Shown one piece after another: positions 39,801-51,684 of a DNA stretch of 64,000 bases. Numbering within the stretch: position 1 is the first letter of the stretch; every line of letters starts with the position of its first letter. Location of the stretch: assembly GCA_944474755.1 (NCBI GenBank), contig OX104112.1, positions 52,960,774 through 53,024,773 of the forward strand, in the 5' to 3' direction. The translations under genes and the position numbers were made by a program. Under the pieces are notes generated by a model. It worked only from the letters and a program-made list of their open reading frames with translations. It ran no database searches and had not been told where the DNA came from. This DNA is from Limnoperna fortunei. Its lineage: Eukaryota; Mollusca; Bivalvia; Mytilida; Modiolidae.

Positions 39801-40725
39801 GTTTTCGCAGCATGATGTCGATATCGAGGAGATCGAAGACGTCGTAGATGAAGACATTAATATCTGAAGACCGATAAAGAAGTTTAAAGTAAACAATAAT
39901 TTTAATATGAAGATAAAATACAGAGAGTTTAGTGTGAAAACTACTGTACATTTTTCAACCCACTTTAATGATTCGGGTATTTTATTCTTTAATCTAAAAT
40001 ATTTTGTGTGTTTTTGTTTTAAGCAGGAAATCACAAATGATATTAAAATATTAATTAACTTAAAATTATTATAAACTGCCAATATATTTTCCTTGTGTTA
40101 GGCTAGAAAAATTAATCAACATACAAACCTCCTAATTTTGCGTTTATAACGGTCTATTTATATTAATTAATTTTCAATCATCCTTCTAAAATTAATTGTG
40201 GATTAAACAGACAAGATTTAAACAATATCAATTTTATTTCGATTTATTAATAAAGGATATTTTTGTTTCTTGTAAAGTTTCTCAGACAATTATAAATTTA
40301 AAAGTCATTCTGCATGCTTGTAAAAAAAAGGTCAGCTATAAAAAGAACATAAAATGAAAAATGAACAATTGGAAAATTTATATTTCTTTTTTTTATCTGT
40401 TAAAACATTGTCTCTTGATCAATTACTAAGAGCTTATAAAGCGCTTGAAACAAATTAACTCTGACATATACACTTAGTATCTGACGTTTATTCGTAAAGA
40501 TTCTTTTTGCAAGAAAATGTAGATAATAAATTACTTTCCATTAGCAAAAACCTTTTAGACTTTGACAAAATATGATTTTCTTGGGGTTTTTTGCATTATC
40601 AAATATAACTGTTTACGACTGATAATAATAATGAAAATAATAATGAATTAAAATTATGTACATACCTGCGATGGTGTTGAGATCGTTGTGGGGGTATAGG
40701 AATATCCGAACTGAGACAGGGACAT
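30154..40725 (-). CDS. irx: Iroquois-class TALE homeobox transcription factor (whole gene, 5 exons)
   Basis: Sequence-specific nuclear transcription factor of the Iroquois family, which patterns ectoderm, nervous system and body-axis territories in bilaterians. The coding parts are 40666-40725, 39615-39863, 36234-36346, 35494-35867 and 30154-30827, giving 1470 nt and 489 residues. All four introns (802, 3268, 366 and 4666 bp) are GT-AG and their phases (0, 0, 2, 1) join without a break. Residues 1-8 read MSLSQFGY, like other Iroquois N-termini. The homeodomain covers about 152-212, with the TALE insertion carrying PYP at 175-177, Trp199, Ala201 and the DNA-contacting Asn202. An Asp/Glu-rich segment follows at about 216-266, and the Iro box [13 protein letters not shown] lies at 361-373. 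The length is normal for the family. Family identity is very secure. Which paralogue it is (araucan/caupolican/mirror-like or an Irx subgroup) cannot be told from this window. Untranslated ends are not resolved. Confidence 0.95.
30828..35493 (-). other. irx intron 4
   Basis: A 4.67-kb AT-rich intron between the homeodomain exon and the Iro-box exon. The exon phases on either side match directly, so no further exon is needed. It contains a short direct repeat (31852-31902 and 31971-32000, sharing ATATTCAAACCACGG and CCGCCAATTA). Several small open frames, such as 33662-33871, have no recognisable homology. Confidence 0.75.
35494..35867 (-). CDS. irx: irx exon 4: homeodomain and acidic segment (residues 141-266)
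   Basis: The acceptor is TTTCAG|TTATGG and the donor AACA|GTAAGC, making 374 nt. The TALE homeodomain lies at 35654-35836 and starts [10 protein letters not shown]. It contains the three-residue TALE insertion region [10 protein letters not shown], and the recognition helix reads [17 protein letters not shown]. Ala at homeodomain position 50 is typical of Iroquois. After the homeodomain comes MTWSPRNR and then a run rich in Asp, Glu, Asn and Lys. The ATG inside the exon (35857) is internal, not the start: the protein continues through exons 1-3 in the same joined frame. Confidence 0.97.
36234..36346 (-). CDS. irx: irx exon 3 (residues 104-141)
   Basis: This 113-nt exon has no long ORF of its own and was found from splice sites and family resemblance. 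The acceptor is TTTCAG|AATCC and the donor AACAC|GTAAGT, closing in phase 2. It encodes 37 residues plus two bases of Thr141 and includes [14 protein letters not shown], matching the Tyr/Pro-rich motif just before the homeodomain in Iroquois proteins. Because 113 is not a multiple of three, skipping it would break the frame. Confidence 0.9.
36347..39614 (-). other. irx intron 2
   Basis: A 3.27-kb intron between exons 2 and 3. It holds a G-rich run at 36881-36897 and a poly-G at 38975-38984. The stretch at about 37650-38060 is less AT-rich and could be regulatory. No exon-like or mobile-element sequence was recognised. Confidence 0.7.
39615..39863 (-). CDS. irx: irx exon 2 (residues 21-103)
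   Basis: The acceptor ends in TTCAG just before ATA-TTA-ATG, and the donor is TTG|GTATGT, so the exon is 249 nt with phase 0 at both ends. It starts [10 protein letters not shown] and includes [16 protein letters not shown], the Cys-rich motif found near the N-terminus of invertebrate Iroquois proteins. It is otherwise rich in Ser, Thr, Tyr and Pro, as expected of the disordered N-terminal region. The open frame extends past both splice sites, but that sequence is AT-rich and unlike Iroquois, so I treat it as intron. Confidence 0.92.
40666..40725 (-). CDS. irx: irx exon 1, coding part (residues 1-20)
   Basis: This encodes [20 protein letters not shown], the conserved Iroquois N-terminus (M-S-x-x-Q-F-G-Y). 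The donor is CAG|GTATG, with GT at 40664-40665 on the complement, and it leaves phase 0. This Met is chosen because the same frame runs upstream without another ATG to an in-frame TAG at 40801-40803. The open 25-codon stretch before the Met would be 5' UTR unless an upstream exon splices into it. Confidence 0.9.
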
Positions 40726-41180
40726 CACCGAGTCAGTTCCGTCTTTCAGCAATCCAGTTTTTAAATTAAAATAACTGTTTTCAAGTATATCCACCTGAGT
40801 CTAAATGTTCGATGGTAAGTACTCAATAAACTTTTTTTTATAAGATAATAATATATTTGCACAGTATTGAGTAAACTCACAAAGTTTTGTCAGAAAGTGA
40901 TAAAACTAAAGTTTACATAAATTATTGATAATCGTACAACATGTTCATTGATAAAATTGTTGGTTACTTCTAGTCAGGGTACGTGGTACACAATGGATGA
41001 TATACTCAACTATCTTTAATCACAAGACCGACATGAAACGGTGCTTGTTTCCACCTCTGTTAAATATTGACTTGACAATCGACATGACAGGCCCGTGTTT
41101 AGGGATTCTACCTGATCGTTGAATAAATGTACGCAATATGATTGGATCCGTTGCATATTTTTAACCGTTTTCATTGGCTA
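40726..41180 (-). promoter_or_regulatory. probable irx 5' UTR and proximal promoter
   Basis: Directly upstream of the irx ATG. On the minus strand there is a TATAAAAA-like stretch near 40835-40842, and two CCAAT boxes lie further out (ATTGG on the plus strand at 41141-41145 and 41173-41177). The spacing is plausible for a promoter, but AT-rich DNA gives such matches by chance and no start site can be fixed. An acceptor-like TTTAG near 40801 leaves open an upstream non-coding exon. Confidence 0.35.
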
Positions 41181-44100
41181 CGTATATTGCGCGTGAGAAA
41201 TATACAATAAAATTATTGCCCCACCTCTTGCTCCGCCTACTAATTAGATTAACATTTGCTACCGGCAAGTGATTATCTAGGATAATATCGTGTTTTTACC
41301 ATAAACATGTTAGAATTATTACTTTTTAACTGAATTTTACTCTATTTTTATGTTTTATATTATTATGCGGGAGATAAATTTCATCGTCGTCGGAAATAAT
41401 ATGTACTTGATTATTAAATCATAAATAAGATATCATAAAAGTCCAAGATGTCATGTTTCAAGTAAATGGCATTTTTTGTCAAAATGTTAAATTTTCTGTA
41501 AAGATTTGTATCTATTTATCTGAATTTTTGTATTCAATTATATTTTTCAGGATATTATTACAACGATAATTTCAGCATAGCATGAAATATAAAAGAAACG
41601 GAAAACGGAAATTGAAATCGATTGCTGCAAATGGAACTAAAACACAATGTCGGTACAAAAAACAATGTTTAGATGTCATATAGACTCTAAAATTAATTTC
41701 GAATGTCAGACATGATTTTTGCCATGTTTTCCTTTAAATTGCGATATGAATTGGATGTAATTGGTCCTGAACAAAAAGTAAATCTACACTTTAACATTCA
41801 TTTAATCCCACAATGCATGCATATAATCTCAAATCTCCCGTGAATCAACGTTAATTTTTTAAAGAAAAATGCATTAAGAGAGAATAATATTCCGTGTGAA
41901 ATTTTTAACTGTTCAAATTAAAATAATAAACCTATCGATGGACCACGGGGTTTGTAATGTTGGTATTAAAATAATTTCCGATCACTGATATTTCCGTCTA
42001 CATTAATTAACGTTTTATAATCGACCGAGATGGGGAGGCATAACAATATATAGGATTTCAAAATTACGGTAAGATCACGATCTGACAATGTTTCAGAAAT
42101 TCTTAATGGTTTTGTAACAAAACAAAGAATGTCACGAATTACCCATTACATGACATCTTAATTTTAATAATTTTTTGTCAATTATTGCATCGATCTAAGC
42201 CTTTTTTTATTTGGAATTTGTTACAAAACTTTAGAAGAGCCTCAAAAATTAAAACGCTGAGCTTATTTTTAACATAAATGAGATTCAAAATATTACAGAC
42301 AAATATCTTCACGTTTTAGTCAACGATTTCGAAATAAATCAAAGATGTGAGTTTTTCGTCTGTAATAGTTTTTTTGTAAGTCGTGGTATAATAATTTACG
42401 ACCGGATAATGTCACAAATGTATGTTAGTTTCCTTATCTGTTTCAATAGAATTCGACTGTCAATCATATTTTTAAACATAGAACCTATTATGAAAAGGGA
42501 AAATTTATTTATAATTTTCCAGCCAGAAGGAGAATTGATTGACTCTGAAAGGAACATTAATAATACAAGAATGGTAATCAATTGCGATGTTAATTTCAAA
42601 AACAGAAATTAACAAATATTGAAATCTTATGGTAAATAATTTTATGACGCGAACTTTTAAAAATTCGCCAAAAATAAATCAATATTAAACAGTGTTCATT
42701 TCAATTTCAAATGTCGTCTTCCTTAACAATGCACATGCGCATTTTACCATGTAAAGTAGTATGATTATAAGAGAGTAATTTAACTAAAATTCAACAATAA
42801 TATAAGACGTGTAACTTAAAGATGTCTTTGGTAAACGTCGTTAAAATTTAACTAACTTTACCAAAGTGGGAGGTGTCCCTCATCCAGCGTTTTTAATATC
42901 ATGTTTTCATATCTTTTTGTTGCGTAAAGGGCAAGATGGTTTACATATACAAATGCAATTCATTCACTCGTCTCCTAAAGCTATGGCATTTCCGAAGAGG
43001 TGGCGAAAAGTTCGTAAGTATGAAAAAGAGAATCTGCAAAAATCTTATCTCTGAATATCTACTGACAATTTACGTGAAAATTATTTTAGATAAAAATAAA
43101 CACATGTTACTTGTGTGTCAGATATAACTATGAAATACAGTACCAATCATTATCTCGTAATCAAAGATTGGCGTCAATTGAGAATTTGGATGGGGCTTGT
43201 TTTATATCACTGATCCGTTGGGCTGATTCCTCTTTAAGTGACTGCGAATTTATATACCGGATATCATGCCTTTCAAATGCTTGGAAATAAATATATTTGT
43301 TTAAACTTATATCCAAAACAAATATTGGAATGGAGATTGTAAAAATACAGCGAAATTTCATCGTATCTTTTAGAGTCATCTCCAAAATAAAAATATGAAC
43401 TATGTTATATATTTTTCAATAGGACATATCGGAAAACTATTAAGTTGCACGAAATCGTAAATTGCCAAAATTAGCGTTTATGACAAAAACGACTACTGAA
43501 TATGATCGCATTTTTACTGTTTAATCTGCCTTAGATGAAAATATAGAAGTATTTTAATCCTTATTTTTATCGGAAATATTCCAGCTAATCTTTAGTAATC
43601 GTGCAACCTAAGTTTGAACATAAATGCACCACACACACACACACACACACAAGAAAAAAGAGACCATAGGCAGATGGAATAAAATGTTTACAATACGACA
43701 AACTGGATGAGACCCTGGACAAAAAAAAACTGATCAGATAGTTATATATGTACATGTACAAAAAGTTATACGAAGTCACACGTGCAGATGTTGGAACAAA
43801 AAGCCAGAAAGTGAAAAAAATTTTAAAAAACACCGAACTATAATTAAATGTTCGATAATTACTGTGGCTGAATCAAACTGAATCCACATCATCCACGATG
43901 ATTGACATTTATGAACAGTAAACGATTTACATCCGGGGAAGAGTAAGTAAAGCACTAATCACAATGGTAGGGGGACTTGGATTTTAAAAAGTAATTTCAA
44001 ACTCTCCAGTATCAAACTTCAGCAGATACCGTATATCAACCAAAAATCAAACAGTAAAAATTCTTGTTTAAACAGAAAAAAAATTGCAAGACGAAAAATA

Positions 44101-46020
44101 ATTTCCCTTCCGAACCTTTTCACACCTACAAATAAGTTATCCATTTTCCAGAAAAAGGCAACAACTTAATCAACTGTTTTTTGCATCGTAATAACATGCA
44201 ACGTTCAAATGACAACAACGTTTACAGATTATTGTAAAATATTCACAACAGTATCTTTTGAAAGGAAAGACTTACTCACTTCCCAGAAATACGAAAATTG
44301 GAAATGCATTGCAGCAATTAATTTTAAGTCCAAGTAAGTTAATTGTCATAAAACCAAGTAGGCATATTTATTAAACATAAGTTAATTTTTAAACTTTCTG
44401 TACTAACGACACAGAACCGGTATAGATTTTGTTTTGCAAATCTTGTCTTTATCTACCTGTTCCACTATGTGTATTTTTTGTTCAAACAGTAAATTTCAAC
44501 ATTAGTTCAGTGAGGTTAAACAAAACAACACCGAACTTAAGTAAAGAAGAAAAACTTGGAACAATTTGAATGTTATTAATACGATACATTTAATAAAACT
44601 GTTTTCATGTATTAATGTGTTGTGAAATACATAATTTTAACCACAACAGCCACAAATACTGCAAACATAGAGTACCGTACAAACTAAATATCGGACGGGG
44701 GAAGAGTGGCGGTAGGAGCTGGGATACCTTGTTCGGACAGAATTATTTAGTTTCGTCCATTTAATTTTGATTTTTCGTTCAATAAAAGTTTTTAAAGTTT
44801 AATTTTAAAAAATCTTTTTTTTTCCAACGCTGAAAAAACATCAATCTTTCCAAGTATAAAAAGGAGTTGGTCTCTAGCTTTTATCAAGATGTATGCATTC
44901 GCTTTTAAATTATACAACATCGACACGGCATCTTTATTTATTTACAGAACAAGATGTTTGCTCACAGTTTTAACATACGTTACAAATCTATATCATGTAT
45001 ACCCGTTTAACAAGGCCTTTCGACAGGATTTTTTCTGTTCTACATCTTGTTATCTTGTTTACGAGAGATTAAGTGCATCCATTAAACACCCTACTACGGT
45101 AAGCCTCCAGATAACGTTAAACAGACCATCGGTCAAATCTCGCGAGATAAACTGGTACCAGATCATCGGTCAAATTAACTTGAAATATTGAAACTGATCA
45201 AAATTACCCATTTAGCTGAAATTGACGACTCATTATATTGTTAACTGGTACAATAATTATTTTTAGCATTCCTTGAGATTTATGCCAGACATAAGTTTGA
45301 AGAACTGGTTAATAATAAATTTTCGTACAAAGGAGTTTTATTTTCAATAAGTCCATAATTTAAAAAGTCCTATTTTCGAAAGAGTGTCCAAATTTCCAAT
45401 TGTGTTTAAAGCAATCTGTTACTTTTGTACACCCTCCATTTAAAAAATCGTTTATATTCTCTTCTTGCACGATTTGGCATTAGAAACAAGTTACATGACA
45501 ACAGACAGTTATTTCGCTAATATTTGTACAAATAAAATAACCCGGTTGTAGCGGATGGACGGTTAAGACTGTTTTTATTCGCTTATTGTAATGTGTGCTG
45601 ATTTAATAAAATGTACAGAGACATTAAGTTAGTTAAGTTGTCACATATTTATCAGACTTTAGTTATGCTCCACTGCCGTATCAAGCGGTACGGTCCCGAC
45701 CGTAGCATTTTAAATTGCTGGCACAGAAAAACCGTGCAGAATTCGCGGGGTGGGAGGGACACTACGTGTCCCGACTGGTCACATCTCCGACCGTCCAACT
45801 ATTTTTCTGGATGCTACGCGTATGTGTTTGACCACGCAGAAGTGGTATAGGTATTATGTAACAAAATGTAGGTTACACAATTTGTTATTTATTAAATGAT
45901 AGAAATGTGACGTTGAAAGAGGAAAACCAACGGAAAATCCAATATATGCAATTCAATATATTACGGAAATTATTTCGTCCTTTCCCTTTTCACTTTTTTT
46001 TCAATAACTACATTTACGCA
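41181..46020. other. intergenic, upstream of irx
   Basis: AT-rich, with a CA microsatellite and no supportable gene. A GC-richer patch at 45665-45845 has a 79-codon frame that resembles nothing known. The 100-codon frame at 44889-45191 (+) is also unrecognised. Confidence 0.55.
43628..43652. repeat. (CA)n microsatellite
   Basis: About 12 CA dinucleotides. Confidence 0.9.
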
Positions 46021-46150
46021 CTCCGGGTTCGGGTTACTCTCTTTCTGTGTTTTATGTTTTTGATTTTTGTGTTGTGTTTGTCTATACCGGATTTGTAACT
46101 GTCCCTTGGTTTTTGGCTCTTGTTGTTCGGTCGGTTTTCTTTGCTACTTT
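46021..46150 (+). repeat. interspersed repeat, copy 3
   Basis: GGGTTCGGGTTACTC, CCGGATTTGTAACTGTCCC and TTGGCTCTTGTTGTTCGGTC, very close to copy 1. A long hairpin follows at once (46162-46237). Confidence 0.65.
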
Positions 46151-46161
46151 CTTTTTTCTCC

Positions 46162-46237
46162 ATCCTCACAAGTCAGGGTTTCTGTGTTCACATGTCCGTG
46201 GACACATGTGAACACAGAGACCCTGACTTGTGAGGAT
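46162..46237. repeat. long near-perfect hairpin (34-bp arms)
   Basis: Arms 46162-46195 and 46204-46237 pair with one mismatch around the 8-nt loop CCGTGGAC. The arms read from ATCCTCACAAGTCAGGG outward. It may be the end structure of the adjacent interspersed repeat copy or an independent foldback. Confidence 0.85.
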
Positions 46238-46239
46238 TA

Positions 46240-47639
46240 TATCTTCTCTCGATTTAATGCAAAATATAGAGGTGAGGTCGGCAAGACTCCCTCCCTATCT
46301 GTATCAAATGATCGGTCAAACAGCCACCCCCATCTGCGTCCGGGGTTCTACCAGACTCTTTTAACTATTTGTTTTCCTCTATTGTATGTTATGGACATTT
46401 ATAATAAACATGGCGAGTATGTGTCCAACGTTGTACATAATTGCTCGGTATAACCGCTCATTGTTTACATGTTCGTGGTATAAGTTACATACTCCAAACA
46501 TTATTTTGACAATGATGTAAACAATCAATATAATATCTATACACATGTAGTACAACACAGGTGCCCTAATTATCCCTGTATAAATATTATCATAAATCAT
46601 AAATATCTTATTTATTTTGTTACTTATCGTCTGGTCAGCGGTCAATTTGAGGTGTCCGGATTACGGCACTGCTTATTTAAACAAATAAGAAATATTTAAC
46701 CCTTTACCATGATATGGATATTCTATTTGTAATCCTTTATATCAACATGTTAATGTGTTGATCAATTTGAAAAATTCGACACCGTATTTAAGTTTATGTT
46801 CTTGGGTTCTCAGTTCCGGTTTAACCTCGACCACAGTGTGCTGGACCTAAACCTGATGATGGTCGGGGATTTTCATATTCGAGTTTCGTATCTTATTAAA
46901 CACGGACCACATAAATATAGCTGAAAACTTGAAGAAAGCGGTGTTAAAAGTCAATCATAAATAAAATTGTTTATGTATATCAAAAGTAACAATCATAACT
47001 AAATTATGCAATAAGCTGTCAGTTTCGAATTTCCAAATTCGAGTCCACGTACATGTATCAATATAAACTATAATAGCGATACTATGTGTATTGAGTTAAA
47101 GGAAACACTAATTACTATTCGAAATTAATTGTATTCATTATTGATACAAAATAATGAAAAAAAATATAATTTTGAAGTTAATTCTTGTTACAAACACAAG
47201 AAGCCAATAGAAATAAGACATTAACAAATGATTGTCGTACTGGTTTGGTATAAATAAATAATCTGAATAGACATTTTTTTATTGTGAATGCACAATTTAT
47301 TTTCGAAAGCTTAATGTCAAAGAATTAAAATGAAAATCTTGCTGTCGGACTGTGACTGCGATTTTTTTTAATCGAAAAAGGTGAATGAAATGAATGCCAG
47401 TTCGTGTGGATTGATAATAATATGTAATATGCAAGTATAAGTGTACGACCAAAATTTAACGTTAAATCTTATATATAAATGTATCCAATTTTAATGAATT
47501 TAAGCAAGCAAATTGTACACAGTTTTGGAAACTTTAAGAAATTTACTTTGCAAAAAAAAAATGAAAATGTAAAAATTATGTCTTCGGAATGTTTAGCAGT
47601 GTGAAAAAAAACGCAACAAAAAACGATTTGTTATATCAT
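46240..47639. other. intergenic, nothing recognised
   Basis: AT-rich sequence between the 46.2-kb hairpin and the 47.6-kb candidate module. No gene or known repeat was seen. Confidence 0.5.
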
Positions 47640-47960
47640 GTTAAATTTCGACGTATGTAGTTAGTATTTTAACATCAGTATGCTGCAGGCTACCCACAGC
47701 TTCTAATAATCCTAATTAATTTACTGTTAAATGATGGAGTCTTCAAGTCGCCCCTGGTTATCTCGGCTCTATCATCGACAGTGATAAGTTCGCTTATCCA
47801 AATAGTGATTAATTGACTAACGATAAAGTCAGAGATAATCGAATGTCAGTAGAATGCAGCTCATTAGCAATATTTACTCCCCAAGTTGACCCTGATTTAC
47901 GTCAATCAAACGTTTGGAAATGAAGTAAATTATGCGAACATGCATAAAATATTGATAAAG
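47640..47960. promoter_or_regulatory. candidate cis-regulatory module (GATA and TAAT sites)
   Basis: Less AT-rich and more complex than its flanks, with no coding frame. It has CTAATTAATTTA at 47712-47723, GATAAGTTCGCTTATC at 47783-47798 (two GATA cores facing each other), GTGATTAATTGAC at 47805-47817 and AGATAA at 47833-47838. It lies about 7 kb upstream of the irx start. Conservation is untested. Confidence 0.35.
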
Positions 47961-50033
47961 ATTAAATTTTGACACGTTATAAATAATATTTGTTTGATAA
48001 GCGATCTGTTCAAATAGATTCTGTCATAGGATATTTCCTCGTTGAGTTATGATGTAAAATCAATTTTCATGTCGACATTTTTTTATTTGAAAAATTTTGT
48101 CAAGAAAAAAAGAGAGAAATGTTTACTGACTAGCGAAAAGAAAGTAAAAATCGGAAGTCTTAAAATTTATTTCTTTTGAGTCAAAAAAAGTGTTTCCGGC
48201 CACGATTATATCATGTTAAACATAGAAAGACCAGTTTTAATGTACATTAATACATTACATAATTGCAGTTACTTTCTTTATAGTATGCAATTCTTCACAG
48301 TTTACAAAAAATTGAAAAGAAAAATAAAAACTTTACTCGAGACAATTTTATTATATTTGAGTGTAATTTCATCGTTAAAGTTTTATCTGATTGTGTAACA
48401 TCTACATTAATTAACTTTCAGTTTCAGGAAAATATAAATGTTCAAAGTCACTTTTATCATTATTGGTAAATCTTCAACAAATGCAGAAATTCTAAGTGTT
48501 ATCATTAGAGTGTTGTTGACATCGCGATGTTACAGTTCAAGCTTTCTTTTGTGCGTTCATATAGTTATGAAAATCTTTAATAAATACATAAAACAAATTA
48601 CTTGAATTTTATCCACTCTTTAAACTTCAAGAAATATCAATTCCAACAGTTGTTAGCATTTTTTACTATCAATTGGCATACCGATGTTGATTTCATAATT
48701 GACTTAATTGCATGGGCGCCATTTTTAAATGAAAAGCTCATGATTCGAGTACGAATCGTTTCTTCATAGACCGTAATGCCGTGTGGTCGAGAGGGTAAAC
48801 AAAAAACTTCTAAGTTATTTCAAGAATACAGGTTGAGGAACAACCAATTTAAATAAATTCTACATTATATTCGAGCGACAACAAACGTTTTCTACGACTC
48901 AGCTCGTCTGAAACAGTTGTTCAATTTCAGAATTTACGAGAGTTGCGTTGTCGCCAAAATTGCTTTAATAGAAGTATATAACTGCCAACAATTTCTTATT
49001 AGTTATTTAACATCTTATAATCAACTTCTGTGAAATATTTCATGTTTAAGAGCTCCTTAGAAAAAGAGGGTACAGTGGGTGAAATACAACACCCACAGCA
49101 CATGCGTAAAATGTGCATTTACTATACCGAGCTTAAAGTTGCAAGGCAGTTTTTAAAAAGTGATTGACAAATAATTTACTTAATTTAACATGGCAACAAA
49201 TCATGATCACCTGTATTTTTTAACTATCAGTGTTATCCTATTAGCCTCGTCGATTACTTCATAGATATACTAATATCTACATAACCGCATCCCTTTGATC
49301 CTTTTTTTATAAAGAATACATCGTGTAGTAAGTGCAGGGATGTCGATTTCTGTCCTGAAAGCAACAATAATGTTAATCCATAGCCAATAGTAAACACTAT
49401 CGTTTCTTCAGATTACCAATTATTCTGTGCGATAATATCAATATGAAACAAACACACTTGTCTATATCAATGGTCAAGTTTCACAGCACTGAAGTACTGA
49501 CAGGCACATGTCAGTCTGAATGTTTTACAAATACCAGATACCCCCTTTCCCACATGAGAATTATTTCTTTGCCAAAACACTGATTGGAAATAATGATAGA
49601 AATGAAATGCATACATGTCTTGATCGTAATAAGACGACATCAGGGGCAGACAAGTCTTACAAGAGAACAATTGTTGGATGATTTATTTGCGTAAATTATA
49701 TTTAATAAAAATTTAAAATAATGTAGTCGAACTATAAACATAAAAGCGTGTAGAAAAAAAATTAATTGGAAAAAAGTGTTATTAAAATATTACATATTGG
49801 ATAAATTTTGCAATAAACGCTTAAAAAGGATAGAAAGGATTGATTGAAGGATTTCTTAACGTCAAAAAGAAAAGATTCATATTTTAAAGATGATTTAACG
49901 AAATTCATTTTTAAAATGTGACATTATGTGCTATACTGAAATATATAAATGTTTGTTAAAAAGACTGTTGCTACCATATATTAAAGTTCATCAATGCTCT
50001 ATTGATAATTAAAAAATATATATATTGCTTAGC
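47961..50033. other. intergenic, nothing recognised
   Basis: AT-rich sequence. At 48776-48800, GCCGTGTGGTCGAGAGGGTA looks like an isolated tRNA-like A box without a B box, perhaps a SINE scar. Confidence 0.5.
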
Positions 50034-50291
<258 letters not shown>

Positions 50292-50639
50292 ATTCTCTGG
50301 TATGCCATGTACCTTAACAATATTACACGTTGCTGTATTATCTTGTTTTATGCAGAAAAAAGGTCGAAAAGTTTCAGTTTTTACATAATTCAATTACTTG
50401 TACTTTCATAATATGGCAATATTGCAAACACTAAATTTCACGCAAAACTTGTTTATTTTAATAGCAAATCAACATTTTTCATTTAAATCCCCTCAAATAA
50501 ATCCGCATTCAAATTAGATTTTACATCAAACGATGGGAGTCGATTCTCAATTTCTCCAATATAGACTATCAATGAGTAGAAAAACTGCCGTATTCATTTT
50601 TTCTCGTATAACTTAATATTAATAAAAGCAAAGTGATTT

Positions 50640-50920
50640 TGTGGTAATTAGTTATTTTAAATTCAACTTTGTACGTTTAATCCTCTGCTTCAAAGGCTCA
50701 TTCAGCATCGATATCACCTGGGCCTTTTTATTGCCTTGAGATGGGTTATTAATAGACTTTTATTCCCCTTAAGTAGGAGGGCAGCTGGGGTCATCTCTAA
50801 CTACTTGAAAAAGCTGAAATATATTGAAGTTCTGGATGAGGGAGGCTTACAGACATCAACTCATTTGCATGAAAGCGATGTTGCCTGTCACATTGGTGTT
50901 TTAATATAGTATTGTTTATA
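50640..50920. promoter_or_regulatory. candidate cis-regulatory module (octamer, E-box, TCF-like)
   Basis: A complex, balanced-composition stretch in AT-rich DNA. It has CTTCAAAGG around 50688-50696, CAGCTG at 50782-50787, the POU octamer ATTTGCAT at 50873-50880, and TAATTAG near 50645. No coding frame or repeat structure was found. About 10 kb upstream of irx. Confidence 0.35.
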
Positions 50921-51164
50921 AAGCAAGATCCATTTAATAAAACTGACACTATACTTCAGAACGAGATTAGTTACACGAAAAGAAAATAAAGCATTCTTTG
51001 TTTTCCATGGACGATTGCATTTCTAGATCTCAAGACCAAAACAAAATATGAATTTCTCAGTCGTATCTATAGTTGACACAACTGGACAATTATTCCTCGG
51101 TATCTTTAAGTTCCAGCTGTGAAATGTAGTTACTGAACTCACGTCTGACTTGCAATATCCAGGC

Positions 51165-51225
51165 TGACTTCGGGCAGAGTGTGCTAGACTCAATTCTTAA
51201 TTGATAAGTATTTTTTGCGAATATC
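51165..51225 (+). mobile_element. SINE fragment
   Basis: CGGGCAGAGTGTGCTAGACT then CAATTCTTAATTGATAAG, the segment just after the SINE head. Confidence 0.55.
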
Positions 51226-51464
51226 GTGGGCTCCTGTTTCCTACACCTATACAAATTAGACATTATGATATTAACTGGGTTTAAACTTCGCAAACAAACA
51301 AACACATATAACCTATACATTACAGTTTCATCAATACAATGTATTCAAAGAAAGCAAAGCTATTTAAAAAAGGCTATCGAAACAAGCCCATCAATAGCTT
51401 ATAAACAAAAAATCTATTCATACACTGATGTTAAAAAAAACGCAGTAGTGGACAAGTCCCAAAC

Positions 51465-51652
51465 AAGGACACAGGGTGTACTCGACTCCAATCTTAATTT
51501 ACAAGGATTGCCAGTTTTCCTACCTCAGGTCGACGGTTCACTCCGGGTACTCTAGCTTCCTCCCCAATAAAAACTGGACGCCATGATATAGCTGAAAAAT
51601 TGCTGAAAGTGGCGTTAAAACACCGTTCAAACAAACAAACCAAACAACGACA
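51465..51652 (+). mobile_element. SINE 3' two-thirds
   Basis: ACAGGGTGTACTCGACTCC, TTACAAGGATTGCCAGTTTT, CCGGGTACTCTAGCTTCC, CCATGATATAGCTGAAAAAT, TGCTGAAAGTGGCGTTAAA and a CAAACAAACAAACC tail. The tRNA head is absent, as with 5' truncation. Confidence 0.75.
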
Positions 51653-51684
51653 CTACTATGCTGATTTAATACTTGGGCTTTTAA

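Noticed and set aside
39390..40082. 230-codon frame around irx exon 2 taken as a separate gene
   Set aside because: Only the middle 83 codons resemble Iroquois; both sides cross clear splice sites into AT-rich intron translation.
44889..45191. 100-codon frame in the upstream desert
   Set aside because: No family resemblance and no splice context; left as unrecognised intergenic sequence.
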